From contig OU342820.1 of NCBI GenBank assembly GCA_910591455.2, forward strand, positions 1,769,941 through 1,833,940: a stretch of DNA of 64,000 nucleotides. Direction: 5' to 3'. This document shows positions 10,944 through 22,313 of this stretch, in pieces. Position numbers and translations under genes: made by a program. Positions within the stretch are counted from its first letter, which is position 1, and the number at the start of each line of letters is the position of its first letter. The notes beneath the pieces are model-generated. The model saw only the letters and a program-made list of their open reading frames with translations, ran no database searches and was not told where the DNA came from. This stretch comes from Pholis gunnellus (taxonomy: Eukaryota > Chordata > Actinopteri > Perciformes > Pholidae).

Positions 10944-12015
10944 CTACATCCACACTACTCCGTTTTTAAACGAAAACAGAGTTTTAAAACAAAAACGATT
11001 TCCGTCCACACGGCGTTTCAGCATCGTTTTCAAATTGATCTCCGTCCAGACTAAAACGCCTGGAAACGAATATCATGTGACTATTCACGTACACTGGGCA
11101 TGCGCGTGGGTGTTGATGTAAACAGGAAGTAGATTGGTTGCTTAGTTAAAAAAAATAAGTAATAAAGTAGTCTTTAATAATGAAAGGTCGTGTTTGATAC
11201 TTAAGATCTTCTCTAAAATATGAACTCAGACACATTTCGTGGAAAGTTTTAGAAGTTTCATTTTTCAGACTTAGTTACAGCGCTGCAGGTCTTGCTCTAT
11301 ATCTCTCTCACATATCAAATTTACTTTAAAATCAACACTTACACATAAAGGTTTACTAGATTATGATCCATAAATGTGGTCAGTACACGTCTCTCACTCG
11401 TTTCCTCGGTGTCGTTGTTTCTGTTCTCACTCGTAGCTCTGCTGGTGTCTGAAGTCTCTGTCCTACTGGAGAGCATTTACTGCTTTTGTTCCTTTACATT
11501 TTATCTGCAGACTTCACAATATTTGTGCAGAACAAGATAAGCATTAATAAGGACAGGAAAGTCCTCCGTTTTGTGTCCATCACCCTCCCTAAAGCCGCTA
11601 ACCGTGACTTCAGACGTCCGCTCCGTAGGTCTGATAACACCGCTGGACACGCTGCTCACTAATCGCTCCAATAACAGCTGCTTCCTCTGTAATAATGCAG
11701 ACTTTAACAGCACAACAGCTGCAAGTAAAGACAACAAGGTCAGCAACGCCTGTAATCAGTTGTCTATGTTGAATTAACCTGGTAGTCGATCGGTGATCAA
11801 TGTTGTTGTTTGTGAGCTTCCGGGTAAGGGTCACGTGATAGGAGTGTTGACGGGAAATACACGCCATGACTGCTAAGAACCAATCAAGTAGCGAACGCAG
11901 GTGTGGGCGCAACCCAGAGTTTTCAAACGTATCCGTCCTCGGGGGCGTTTTCAAACTCCTCCGTTTTCAGTGCTCGAAAACGCCGGCGTAGTGTGGACAC
12001 TCAGTGTAAACGTAG
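10944..12015. mobile_element. Non-autonomous TIR element, probably hAT-like
   Basis: The left end CTACATCCACACTACTCCG and the reverse complement of the right end (CTACGTTTACACTG, then TCCACACTACGCCG) match apart from an insert of about 13 bp. Internal subterminal motifs (GTTTTCAAA, AAAACGCC) are repeated. This layout is common in short fish hAT relatives. No transposase and no clear target duplication are visible. Confidence 0.6.
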
Positions 12016-12399
12016 CAAAACATATGCGCTTTCATAAGCCAATTTGACTTTTATGAAGAAGGGGTATTCATTAAGACAATCTAGTATTCTTTTATTCAGA
12101 TTACTATCGAATAATTTACCAAGACAACTGCTTACAGTCACCATGGTAGTTACTTGATTGATTTGTCCCCACTCTTATGAATGGAGGACATGAGGCCTTT
12201 GCACCAGATGTCAGGAAAACATCCAGACACATTGAACAGCATCAACACAACACCCAGCATCTCTAGAATGCTGAATTTGAGCATTTTGTTTTTAATGTTG
12301 TCTGGGCCACGGGATTATATCTGTGTGGTCAATTCTTACCAGGTCACTGAGAAATCAAGGGGGGTTTGTCTTTAACCGCTTCTTCTAATGTTTGGAGTT

Positions 12400-12900
12400 C
12401 TTCTTTTATAATACATTGATCTGAAGTAATTCGATTCATTGGTTTGTCTTAGTACAGATTTTCTAAATGTGCTCTCCACATGTCTCCATATTGGACGGGT
12501 ATTGCTTGTGGTGGTTTTATGTTGGAGTTGTTCCACATATTCCAGAAGAACTGATTTTGATTAATGGCATTCTCAATATCTTCAAGTTTCATGAGGGCAT
12601 AACTAGTTTTTTTTGTTCTTAAATTGGTCATTCATGATGGTTTTGCATCCGTGATCAAACCTTTTGTCAGCGTTTTGCCTTTTATCAGGCTTCTGTTTTT
12701 TTACAAGGTTAGCTTTAATATCTGCTATATGAAGTATACTTATATCATCAATGGGCCTGACCATCTCTGCTAGGGACAGATTGATTACATTGACATTTCA
12801 TTCATTACATCAGCTGGGTTCACGACCGTGATGAATTGGTCTCCACTGTCTGGAAGTAGGATTTCATTTATACAGCTTACTGGGTTCCCTCTTTGTGTCA
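12400..12900 (-). pseudogene. LINE ORF2 fragment
   Basis: The minus-strand frame at 12631-12449 reads AINQNQFFWNMWNN, then QYGDMWRAHLENLY, the linker that precedes the reverse transcriptase in several fish LINEs (a W...W...NGD.W..HF..LY pattern). No polymerase motifs survive. Confidence 0.5.
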
Positions 12901-13852
12901 CATATTTTACCTGAGAGTTTAAAGAACACATTTATTTTGGTTGTGTTCTGAAAGGGGGTGTCAGTAGCTAATCTGTCCCAGCAGCCCCTTCCATTCTGCG
13001 CATGTGGCGGCGCAACCAGCAAATGTGCCTTGCGGGAAGACCTGCCTCTGATTGGCTATGGTTGCTAAGGGCTGTCCCTGGATTAGCAATTTAGCCACCG
13101 TTTTGTTCCCGTAATCCGAAGTAGGGTATAATTTGTTTGGCTTTCGCAACTGAGAAAGCTCCACACACTGGTTTGACAGAAAGCTAGCACCTGCGGAGGT
13201 TGATAGCTTGCCAGCCGGCCAATCATGCTCACAGACTCGCTGAGCTCTCAAGAGACCCCCAAGACCACAAGCGGACACAACCGATCTCCCTCTGGTTCTA
13301 TTGCGGAGGAGCAGATCACAGCTTGCTGCAGGCCGTGTAGGGGCTGTGGTATCAAGCAAGAGGGAGGACGGGAGATGTGCAGGGTCCATGTCCGCTATCG
13401 GCCGTCCCCCAATGTCCACACACCTGGATGTGTAATAAGTATTATTAACTCCCATATTTATTAGCAATTACCATGGTTATTATCAATATCAATTTTCGTA
13501 ATACTGCCAATATTCAAAATCTAAACTGTTGATTTCTTGCCTCAAAAATAATCAGAAGTGAATTTTTTATGACATTTTATTAAGATTGTAAATAAAACAT
13601 TTATTAAAATAGATTCTGGACTTGGTAGCCTACCTTAGTACTACGGCACCAAAAACACGAGTTGCGATGGCTGAGTCTCAGCAAAGCTAACGTTAGCATT
13701 TAGCAGCCTGTAGCCAATCAGAGGCGGAGTATGTGACTCTCCCTGAAGAGTCCCTCTGAACCTACCGTTAATGTACAGGCCTATGGCCCGACAGAGAGGC
13801 ACCATCTCCCTGCTACTTTGACTTATTTCACAGTCGAGGTTGTTGTGACACG
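12901..13852. other. Uncharacterised, probably old transposon debris
   Basis: No coding region is supported. The two GCCAATCAGA-like sites at 13046-13056 and 13713-13722 sit in oppositely oriented, loosely similar sequence, suggesting an old inverted-repeat element, but I cannot place its ends. Confidence 0.3.
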
Positions 13853-14042
13853 AACGACTGTGGCTAAGTGGAGAGCAGGGCCGTCCTTCAGAGAATCGGC
13901 GGTTCGATCCCCGGCTCTGGCTCCGCCAGTTGCATGTCGATGTGTCCTTGAGCAAGACACTTAACCCCACAAAAATTGCTCCTGTTTTGTGATAGAATCT
14001 GAATTGTAAGTGTTAGTCTCTGCTAAATGACTGTAATGTAAC
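13853..14042 (+). repeat. tRNA-derived SINE, copy 1
   Basis: The tRNA-like head has an A-box region (TGGCTAAGTGG) and a B box GGTTCGATCCC (13901-13911). The body reads GAGCAAGACACTTAACCCC, and the tail ends TCTGCTAAATGACTGTAATG. The conserved tail (a decayed form of CGCTTTGGATAAAAGCGTC) is shared with common fish SINEs and their partner LINEs. Confidence 0.85.
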
Positions 14043-14370
14043 TTCTTCAAAATAAGGGGATTGATCTAATATCAACCACATGCGGCATACCACAAGGCAA
14101 ATGCAGGTAAACACGGGAACCAGAAGGATGATACAACCCTCAAATACAGGAAGTCAAATCAGCACAGGACACAGGAGGTCGGGAATTCCAAAATAAAACA
14201 GGAAACAAACTAAATCAAAACCAAGATCGCGACAACATGTGTGGTTTACTCCGTTTTACTGGTGAGATCTGGCAGCAAAGTTCTCCTTTATACCTCACCA
14301 AGAACCCCCTCCGATTGTATAAAGGGCTCCATGACTTCATTTTATCCTGGAGGACAGTGGGCCACAGTGG

Positions 14371-14579
14371 GCGACTGTGGCGAAGTGGATAGCAGGGCCG
14401 TCTTTCAATCAGAGGATCCCCGGTTCAGCCTCCTCTAGTCGCATGTTGATGTGTAAGCAAGACACTTAACCCAAACATTGCTCCTGTAGCTGTGCCTACG
14501 GTGTAGACTTGTGATATAATCTGAATTGTAAGTCGCTTTGGATAAAAGCGTCTGCTAAATGACTGTAATGTCATGTAAC
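14371..14579 (+). repeat. tRNA-derived SINE, copy 2
   Basis: Same family as 13853-14042, with an intact tail module TCGCTTTGGATAAAAGCGTC followed by TGCTAAATGACTGTAATG. The B box is damaged here, so it is probably inactive. Confidence 0.85.
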
Positions 14580-14980
14580 AGTGAGTGAGCTGATCATTTA
14601 GACACCATGTTTCTGTTTGGATAATTAAATCAAAGGTTTTGATATAGTCAATGAATTCAGGTTTTCCACTCTTCAGCTCAAAGTTTGAGGAGTTGAGACC
14701 CTGAATATTCCAACAGCTTATATACAAATTTAAGCTGTAAAGTGTGATTAAGTTAAGAAATAGGCTATGTAAAATACTGACATGTATTGAAGTTGCTGTG
14801 TGTTTATTTGAGCTGGGTTTCGTCATGCCATGACTACGAGGAAGCATATTCAGGATGAAGAGGAGGGGAACAATCACCAAACCTTGAAGGTTACCTTGAG
14901 AGACTGGGGCTGTGTTGGAGTAGAATTTAGTGGTACTGTTGAACTGGTGGCGGTCCGAGAGGTAGGATTTCAACCTGTAG
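14580..14980 (-). pseudogene. LINE fragments (endonuclease start and RT piece)
   Basis: The minus-strand frame begins with a reverse-transcriptase piece, KSYLSDRHQFNSTTKFYSNT. It continues, after apparent rearrangement, to ISCWNIQGLNSSNFELKSGK and IDYIKTFDLIIQTETW, the start of an APE-type endonuclease domain. The order is scrambled and the polymerase core is absent. Dead LINE material, clade uncertain. Confidence 0.6.
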
Positions 14981-15029
14981 GCAAGTGACCATCACCTGAC
15001 GAGGAGTATTTGCTTGAAAGTTCACCAAA

Positions 15030-15170
15030 GGATCTGTGAAAACACACAAAGGCAGGAAGTGAAGTCATCTGGAACAAGAGGGGAGGAAAGTAACGGAAAA
15101 TAAAACAGGAAGCACTGACTGCTGATCAAATATAAACATAATTTAGGAGACAGGACAAGACATGACAGTG
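15030..15170. repeat. Dispersed repeat, copy A
   Basis: The motif CACAAAGGCAGGAAGTGAAG and the following AGAGGGGAGGAAAGTAAC to GACAGGACAAGACATGACA recur at 25340-25480 with small changes. Family unknown. Confidence 0.6.
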
Positions 15171-15718
15171 GTGATTCATTTAAGGGTAACTGGTCTTCGA
15201 AAGTGATGCTTTGTTTGAATGACTTTGTTTTTTATTCATGTGACTTCTTGAGCACATTTAGAATGAAAATAATATTTATAATATTAACCCAACCATTTAG
15301 CTGTACCTCCGTGGCCCACTAGGTGGTGCTGTCAGGCCGACCAGTGGGCACCGGCCCGGAAGTTAAAGCAACAACAGCATCCACCTTTACTGCCAGCTTG
15401 TCCCTATGCTAAGAACCCATAGAACTACTGTTAAATGCAATCATTGCAACCTGCTGTGATTATGCCTGTGTTTTATCTTTTATGTATTTATTTAATGTCT
15501 TGTTTTAAATCAGTAATGTCTTGTCTTAATGTTCTTATACATTTCTTTACCTTGTTGCTGCTGTGCTGACTGATGAGTCGCCAACTCAAATTTGTTGTAT
15601 CTTTTTACAATGACAATAAACATCCTTATCCTTATTAATTCTTTGTCAATTATCAAATTGTCCTCCAGTACTGACCGCAGTAATAGCACCATAGAAAAAA
15701 GCTCCACAGTTCACTCTC

Positions 15719-15807
15719 ACACACACACACACGCACTCACTCACTCACTCACTCACTCACTCACTCACTCGCACGCACGCACGCACTCACTCACTCACTC
15801 ACTCACA
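15719..15807. repeat. (ACTC)n microsatellite
   Basis: Tetranucleotide tract of ACTC with ACGC interruptions. From here to 16298 I see nothing else. Confidence 0.95.
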
Positions 15808-16292
15808 TAATGTTAGAGATAGGCTAAAAGCAACGTTAGTATTTTTTAAATGACCCGACCTGAGGAAAAACTGTAGCTTTATATACGACCCCAAATTCAG
15901 GTCCAAGCACTGATCTGTCTGTAATTAGTTATATTGCTACGACACTGGTCAGACTTGATATCAGCCTACTCAACCTAAACCTAAAACACTCAGCATGGTA
16001 ACGGCGGAGTGTGCGGATGTAGAGGCCGGTGGCACAGACTCTGCTACATTTATGACAGAAATACACTCATCAACATCAGAAAAGAAAGTATTGGATTAAG
16101 CAGCAGATCAACAAACAACAAATTGGTGCATTACCACCAACAAGTGGTATTGAGAGTGGATCAGGATTACATTATTTAATTAAAAATGTAACTAATTAAT
16201 ACAAACAGGCTCGTATTTTCTCAATAATATGAGTTAGTCTAAGATACTGAACAAGTATTTGATAACACTTACTTCTTTAGTTCTTTTGCAGA

Positions 16293-16298
<6 letters not shown>

Positions 16299-16361
<63 letters not shown>
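16299..16361. repeat. (AT)n microsatellite
   Basis: Uninterrupted AT run, abutting the 3' end of the minus-strand LINE; it may derive from that element's tail. Confidence 0.95.
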
Positions 16362-16364
<3 letters not shown>

Positions 16365-17621
16365 TTATATCAAAATGTACTTATATCTCACTGAGGTTTC
16401 CAATTAGCTGCCTTCTTTCTTGTTCATATTTCTGACATTGCACATTAACATGTTCTACTGTTTCCTCTTGCCCACAATAGTTGCATTTGCCTGCATCATG
16501 TTTTCCTACTTTTAGTAGCGTATTGTTTAGCCCAGTGTGTCCAAATCTAAGTCTTGATATCACTGTTTCCTCTCTCCTGCTCCTTCCTGTACATCTCATT
16601 TCTCCTCTGCACTCGGTAAAACCATCGTCCTTTCCTGTCTTCCTCCCGTTGCTTCTGCCACCTTTCCTTCAGCCTCGGTTTAATAATACTTTTGGTTTGT
16701 GATTTACTGAAGCTAACTGCAACATTACTTTATGTGCCATTTCCTTTCCTTTGACACCAATATGTGCTGGTACTCACGGGAATACGACTTGACCCATCAT
16801 TTGAATTCTGTACAATGTTTGTTGTATTTCTATCAGGATGTCTGGTCTACTGTCTGAATGGCTGTTCTGTAAGCTGGCTAATGACAAACTTGAATCTGAA
16901 CAAATGATTGCCCTCAATGGTCTTGTGTCCTGTATCCACTGTAGTGCTAACAGTGCTAACATGCTAGTCCCTCAGTGATCATTTCAGCTATTTTCACATG
17001 AAATATTCTGGAACGATAAATGCTACTCCTACCTTACGTACTAACCTGTTTGTTGCGTCTGTGAAAACCTGGACACAACTGTGGTAACTGTCAAGTCTAC
17101 TGTTGCATCAGGAAGTATCCACGGTGCTGTTACTGGCAATGGAACTGTTGGACTGACTAAATGTAGGTATGTTAAATTCTGTTGCTTTTTGTGCTGCTGT
17201 CCATCCCTTTTAAAGTTGCCTGTGTTGGATGCTCTTTACTGTGGCCCTGTAGATTAGCCCAATAACGCAATGCTAACTGAGCTTTTCTTAATTCTTGAGT
17301 TCATTTCTCCCATTTCCACCTGTAATGCAGCCATGGGGTTTGATTTAGAGGCACCGGTGCACATTTTTGAGAGATGTGCTTGCTGCTGATCCATACACCA
17401 CACAACCATACTTTCTTCTATTTATCCACTACGTTGTTAATATGTACAGCCTATGTGACCCTTTCATCAAACCACAACCCTAAAAATGTAAAGTGTTTTA
17501 CTCTCTCCAAATATTTATTATATAGTTTTAGTTTGAATTCACTACCAATTTGTCTCCTTGTAAAGAACATCTTTGTCTCATCTACTGCACATTACAAACC
17601 CATTTGAATGACCACTCTTCT

Positions 17622-19013
17622 ATGGGGTCAGATCAGTCTCAATAATTGCAAATGCACACAGAAAGACTCATAAATGCACACAGAAAGACTCACAAATGCA
17701 CACAGAACAATCCACAAATATATTCGATTTACAAATGCACACAGAAGGATTTACAAATAAATTTGACTCACAAATGCACGCAGAACGATTCACAAATACA
17801 TTCCAATGCACACATAAATAAATTACGATTTATATAAATGTAAAAATAAAAATAAATGTATAGATTTTTCTATTTGTCTGTGGATTTGTATGTATTTATT
17901 TGTGGATCGTACTGCATTTATTTGTGGATTGCTACACATTTGTTTGTGGGTTTTTTGAGACTCCCCTGATGTGGCAGTTCCCCCCTCCCCTCCCCGCGAG
18001 GCTGCCAGCATATAATGCTGCATTCACACCAAACGCGGCGTTAATCGCGTTAAGCGCGCCGCCGGTCTTGCCGGGGACTATTTGTGTTCATTCGCGTGAA
18101 TCGGTGAATCGCGCCGGAGAGGGGGCGCGGCTTATGGCCCTGAAAGCCGTTCAACTATCCGCCATCAACTGTGGAAAAAATAACCTCTATTTCTGCTCAG
18201 TATGTGTTGTGGAAGTCCCAGATATCACGGGGAACTAAACGCCGTCATGTCTGGTTCATAACATAGTCCAGAGGAGCTCCGTGGATTTCATCGAGCTGTA
18301 TTCACTGTGTCTAGCAAGCCACACGTCGGCTGTTTACTACAGCTGTATGAACACAAAATAAACTGTTTGACTGTGATTTAACGGCAATAAACCGACAAAA
18401 AGACACCGATTCACGCAAATTAACACAAATAGTCCCCGGTGAGACCGGCGGCGCAAATGGCGCAAATGGCGCGAATGACGCGCTTAACGCGATTAACGCC
18501 GCGTTTGGTGTGAACGCAGCATTACGCTGGCAGCCTTGTGGAGAGGGGGGGAGCTGCGCTCGTGTGATTGGTTGAAAATGAAGCTGACATCTGATTGGCT
18601 ACAGATGGTCGATGGTGAAAAAAACGCATTTGCGAATCCAGCGACATCAGGGGAGTCTCATAAAACCCACAAACAAATGTGTAGCAATCCACAAATAAAT
18701 GCAGTACGATCCACAAATGAATACATACAAATCCACAAACAAATAGAAAAATCCACACACAAATGCAGAAATATGTTTGTGATTTTTTTTTTTACATTTA
18801 TATTAATCGTAATTTATTTATGTGTGCATTGGAATGTATTTGTGAATCGTTCGGCATGCATTTGTGAGTGAAATCTATTTGTAAATCCTTCTGTGTGCAT
18901 TTGTAAATCGAATATATTTGTTGATTGTTCTGTGCGCATTTGTGAATCTTTCTGTTTGCATTTGTGCGTCTTTCTGTGTGCATTTGCAATTATTGAGACT
19001 GATCTGACCCCAT
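17622..19013. mobile_element. Foldback (long palindromic) element, 1.39 kb
   Basis: The left arm (17622 to about 18070) and right arm (about 18475 to 19013) are reverse complements over their length, starting at ATGGGGTCAGATCAGTCTCA and its complement. An 8-bp duplication ACTCTTCT flanks it (17614-17621, 19014-19021). The outer arms are arrays of an AATGCACACAGAAAGACTCA-like motif. The inner arms begin TAATGCTGCATTCACACCAA and continue ACGCGGCGTTAATCGCGTTA. The right arm has about 100 bp absent from the left (18540-18650). No transposase is present. Confidence 0.9.
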
Positions 19014-19488
19014 ACTCTTCTACCTTCAAAATGTCTCTCTGCAGTTTCTTTACTATGAATTCCACATTTCTCCCCTTCTTCCAAATTGACCCATCATGTT
19101 CCAACCTGCTGGATCTATTTTACTTTTTATATCTAATACGATTACTTTATAATATTTATTTCGAGATTGAATTTCTTCATCACATTCCTTTGCCCACCAA
19201 GGTACAATCTTCTTTTTGTGCTTACCTCCCTTATTCTGCATGGACTGCTTTGCAGCCTCTAGAATAGCTTGACCAACAGAATCCTTTAACTCGGTGGTTC
19301 TCAAACTGTGGGGCGCGCCCCTCTAGTGGGGCGCAGCGGTATTGCAGGTGGGGCTGAGGGGGAAATGCACTTTTATTTTATAAAATGAACTTTATTCATA
19401 CCTGCAAACTTGTCGCTTTTCGGCGAAATTCGCCATTTTGAATCAAAATATGTCATCCACGTCAATTGTGTAGATCCGACAGTTTATT

Positions 19489-19490
<2 letters not shown>

Positions 19491-19521
<31 letters not shown>
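19491..19521 (+). repeat. 31-base G run
   Basis: An uninterrupted G homopolymer. Its exact length may reflect assembly or sequencing error, and it could form G-quadruplex structure. Confidence 0.9.
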
Positions 19522-19522
<1 letters not shown>

Positions 19523-20408
19523 CAACTGGCCAACCAGCGTTTCTCAGATTGGAGTGAGATGAGGAGAAAAGGTGATGTGGTGATCTTCACAATAAAACAT
19601 CTTTGATGTGACGTGTGGAGTCTTGGCCAATCAGCGTTAAGATGTCTACAGCATCTTTCCCTACGTTAAAGTTTAAGTTCCGTTATGTTCTGTTACCGTT
19701 CAGACTTGCTGGGTTAAGTTAACGTCCACTGCATGCGGAACTCTGTGGACTGTCAACGTTCGTCATATCGCGATTTAGGAGGAAAAAACGTAACGTGATG
19801 AAACATGCACCCCCCCGTGTTCCAGTTCAGTTCATGCGGTCACTCGTTAACGTTAAACCGAATCTGGTTGCAGGTTGTTTGTTTTAACTCAAAGTAGAAC
19901 AAAAGGCCCAGATACTGATGAGATGATGAGGTCAAAGAGCTGCAGGGAGAGGAGGCTGTTTGTGTAGCGCAGCTTTTTATTTATTTATTTATTTGCACAA
20001 TTCAAATAATGAAAATTCAAAACAAACAAACATAACAGAGATAAATGAATATCACAGTGCAGGAGGAGGCAGAAAGCCAACTGGGCTTATTTGAAGCCTC
20101 CACCTATATAATATTAAAATTTTACAAAATTACAAACATAAAGTATGAATAAGACATTACATTACAACAAAAGAAAGGAAGAAAGAATGAAAGATAAGAT
20201 AAAAAATAATGTAATTGTGTCAAGTGTGTGCGAGCATGTGTGTGGATGTGAGAGTGAGCATTGTCCTGTGTTTGTTCAGTGATGTTGGATTATACACCTG
20301 CAGTAACTCATAAGCAATGGCAATACAAGTCCCTATGAGTGAAACAACTGCAAATGTAATGTAGCAGCCAAAACAAGAAAGACATGAACAATAATACATA
20401 AAAGACTG

Positions 20409-22313
20409 TTACAAGACCGCAGTTAGATGTTCTTTTAGGCACCTTTTGAAACATTTTACAGAGAGACATTTTTTAGCTAAGTGGGAAAAGTCATTCCATA
20501 ATTTGGTTCCCCTGAACCTTATTGAAAATTGACCTCTGCTAGTCAGTATATTAGGAGGATGAAGATGTGAAGATTGGCGAGTTGAGTATGAGTGAACCTG
20601 TGAATTAAATTTGTAGTAAGTCTTGAAATGATCAGGAATATTCCCTTCACCTGAAAGTATCTTATAAATGAAAACACAAGTTTGGGAAGTGTTGATGTTA
20701 TAAATATTGAGAATCTGCAATTTCCGAAATAGAGGAGCAGAAGATGAGTGTGACTGTGATCGGGTTGCGATCCTAACAAAACGTTTCTGGAGGACCAACA
20801 TTTTTTGCAGAGAAGTAGGGAAAGTACTTGCCCAAACTATATTACAATATGAAAGATAAGGATAAATGATACTGTAATAAAGAATAAGTAGACAGTCTGC
20901 AGAGACAAGATGTCTAACCCTACTTATTATTCCAATAGATTTGTTTATTTTTCTACTAACACAGTCAATCTGTTTACTCCAACTTAAACTCTCATCAATA
21001 ATAACTCCTAGGAATTTTGTAGATGACACTTGAGGCATCTCAACAGATTCAATTTTAATTTTAGATAAATCCTTTGAGTAAGATTTTTTGCCACTGAAAA
21101 TAATGAAATTAGATTTTTTAATATTCAAAGATAGTTTATTTAATTTGAACCATGTAGCATAGGCAGTTAAACCAGCATTAACTTCCATAATCAGTGAATT
21201 GAAATTTGAATGAGAAAGAAGTAGGGTTGTGTCATCTGCAAACATTATCGGAAAAAGGCTTTTTGACACATTAGACAAATCATTGATATAAATAAGGAAT
21301 AATAATGGTCCAAGAATGGAGCCCTGTGGAACCCCACATATTAGACTGGCTTTGTTTGAATAACAACCTTTAACACAAACAAACTGTCTTCTGTTGGAGA
21401 CATAATCTTTTAACCATTTGTATGCAATGTCATGGAATCCATATTTATGCAGCTTTTCCAATAAAATATTATGGTTTACTGTATCGAAGGCTTTGGAAAG
21501 GTCTATGAAAATACTGCAGGTAAATTCATTATTGTCAAGTGCAGAAATAACTTTATCAACAACGTAAAGTAAAGCCATATAAGTTGAATGATTTTTACGG
21601 AAACCATACTGGTGTCTGTAAAGAATTGAATTAGACTCGACATGAAGCATTATCCTTTTTTGTACAATTTTTTCTAGTATTTTTGAAAAACAAGGCAATA
21701 TAGATATGGGTCTATAGTTGTTAAAACAACATGGATTTTCTGCTTTAAACAAAGGAATAACTTTAGCAATTTTTAAATCTTCTGGCACAACACCTGTTTT
21801 CAAAGACAAGGTGAAGATGTGAACAAGTGGCTGCAATATTGACTGTTTCACCTGTTTGACAAGAAATGCAGAAATGTTGTCATGGCCAGCCGAAGATATT
21901 TTAAGATCATCAATTATATCACTTATTTCTTGAATATTTGGGGGCATAAAATTCGAGATAATAGGGACATTTGATGAAGGGCTGAGATGTGAAGGAGCTG
22001 GGTCTGGATAAAGGTGGACCTGGGCCTGGATAAAGGTGGAGCTGGGTCTGGATAAAGGTGGAGCTGGGTCTGGATAAAGGTGGAGCTGGGTCTGGATAAA
22101 GGTGGAGCTGGGCCTGGATAAAGGTGGAGCTGGGCCTGGATAAAGGTGGAGCTGGGCCTGGATAAAGGTGGAGCTGGGCCTGGATAAAGGTGGAGCTGGG
22201 TCTGGATAAAGGTGGAGCTGGGTCTGGATAAAGGTGGAGGTGGGTCTGGATAAAGGTGGAGGTCTAAACAGACGTGAGTACAGCTTCCTGCTGTCACAGT
22301 GTTTTAAACACAT
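20409..22313 (-). CDS. LINE reverse transcriptase, 634-codon open frame
   Basis: A long uninterrupted frame encodes the polymerase of a jockey/Rex1-like non-LTR retrotransposon. Residues 1-113 or so are translated minisatellite (FIQAQLHLYPGPAPPLSRPS). After a short linker come the RT blocks: NNYRPISILPCFSKILEKIV, FIDLSKAFDTVNH (first catalytic Asp), GVPQGSILGPLLF at 327-339, FADD at 358-361 (catalytic pair), and KFLGVIIDESLSWSKQI. The thumb and C-terminal region end KCLKEHLTAVL. All catalytic Asp residues are present. No endonuclease domain precedes it, so the copy is 5' truncated. A 3' (TTTA)-like tail lies at 19976-20001 on the plus strand. It is nested in a hAT element. The frame's intactness suggests recent insertion; the true start is unknown and the frame may not be translated as drawn. 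Confidence 0.88.
   Translation of the reverse strand: MCLKHCDSRKLYSRLFRPPPLSRPTSTFIQTQLHLYPDPAPPLSRPSSTFIQAQLHLYPGPAPPLSRPSSTFIQTQLHLYPDPAPPLSRPSSTFIQAQVHLYPDPAPSHLSPSSNVPIISNFMPPNIQEISDIIDDLKISSAGHDNISAFLVKQVKQSILQPLVHIFTLSLKTGVVPEDLKIAKVIPLFKAENPCCFNNYRPISILPCFSKILEKIVQKRIMLHVESNSILYRHQYGFRKNHSTYMALLYVVDKVISALDNNEFTCSIFIDLSKAFDTVNHNILLEKLHKYGFHDIAYKWLKDYVSNRRQFVCVKGCYSNKASLICGVPQGSILGPLLFLIYINDLSNVSKSLFPIMFADDTTLLLSHSNFNSLIMEVNAGLTAYATWFKLNKLSLNIKKSNFIIFSGKKSYSKDLSKIKIESVEMPQVSSTKFLGVIIDESLSWSKQIDCVSRKINKSIGIISRVRHLVSADCLLILYYSIIYPYLSYCNIVWASTFPTSLQKMLVLQKRFVRIATRSQSHSSSAPLFRKLQILNIYNINTSQTCVFIYKILSGEGNIPDHFKTYYKFNSQVHSYSTRQSSHLHPPNILTSRGQFSIRFRGTKLWNDFSHLAKKCLSVKCFKRCLKEHLTAVL
21996..22263. 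repeat. 22-bp minisatellite, 12 copies
   Basis: The unit is CTGGATAAAGGTGGAGCTGG plus GT or GC, repeated every 22 bp. Because 22 is not a multiple of 3, three units give a 22-residue protein repeat. All three minus-strand phases of the unit must be stop-free, and they are, so the polymerase frame opens straight through it. Confidence 0.95.

Larger units (their letters stand above)
19976..22313 (-). mobile_element. 5'-truncated jockey/Rex1-like LINE
   Basis: The element comprises the polymerase frame, about 400 bp of 3' sequence and a terminal ATAA/TTTA repeat tail on the minus strand. I could not find a target-site duplication; its 5' junction lies at or just beyond the minisatellite near 22264-22313. 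Confidence 0.7.

Noticed and set aside
15592..15810. Open frame with HTHSLTHS repeats
   Set aside because: Translation of the ACTC microsatellite.
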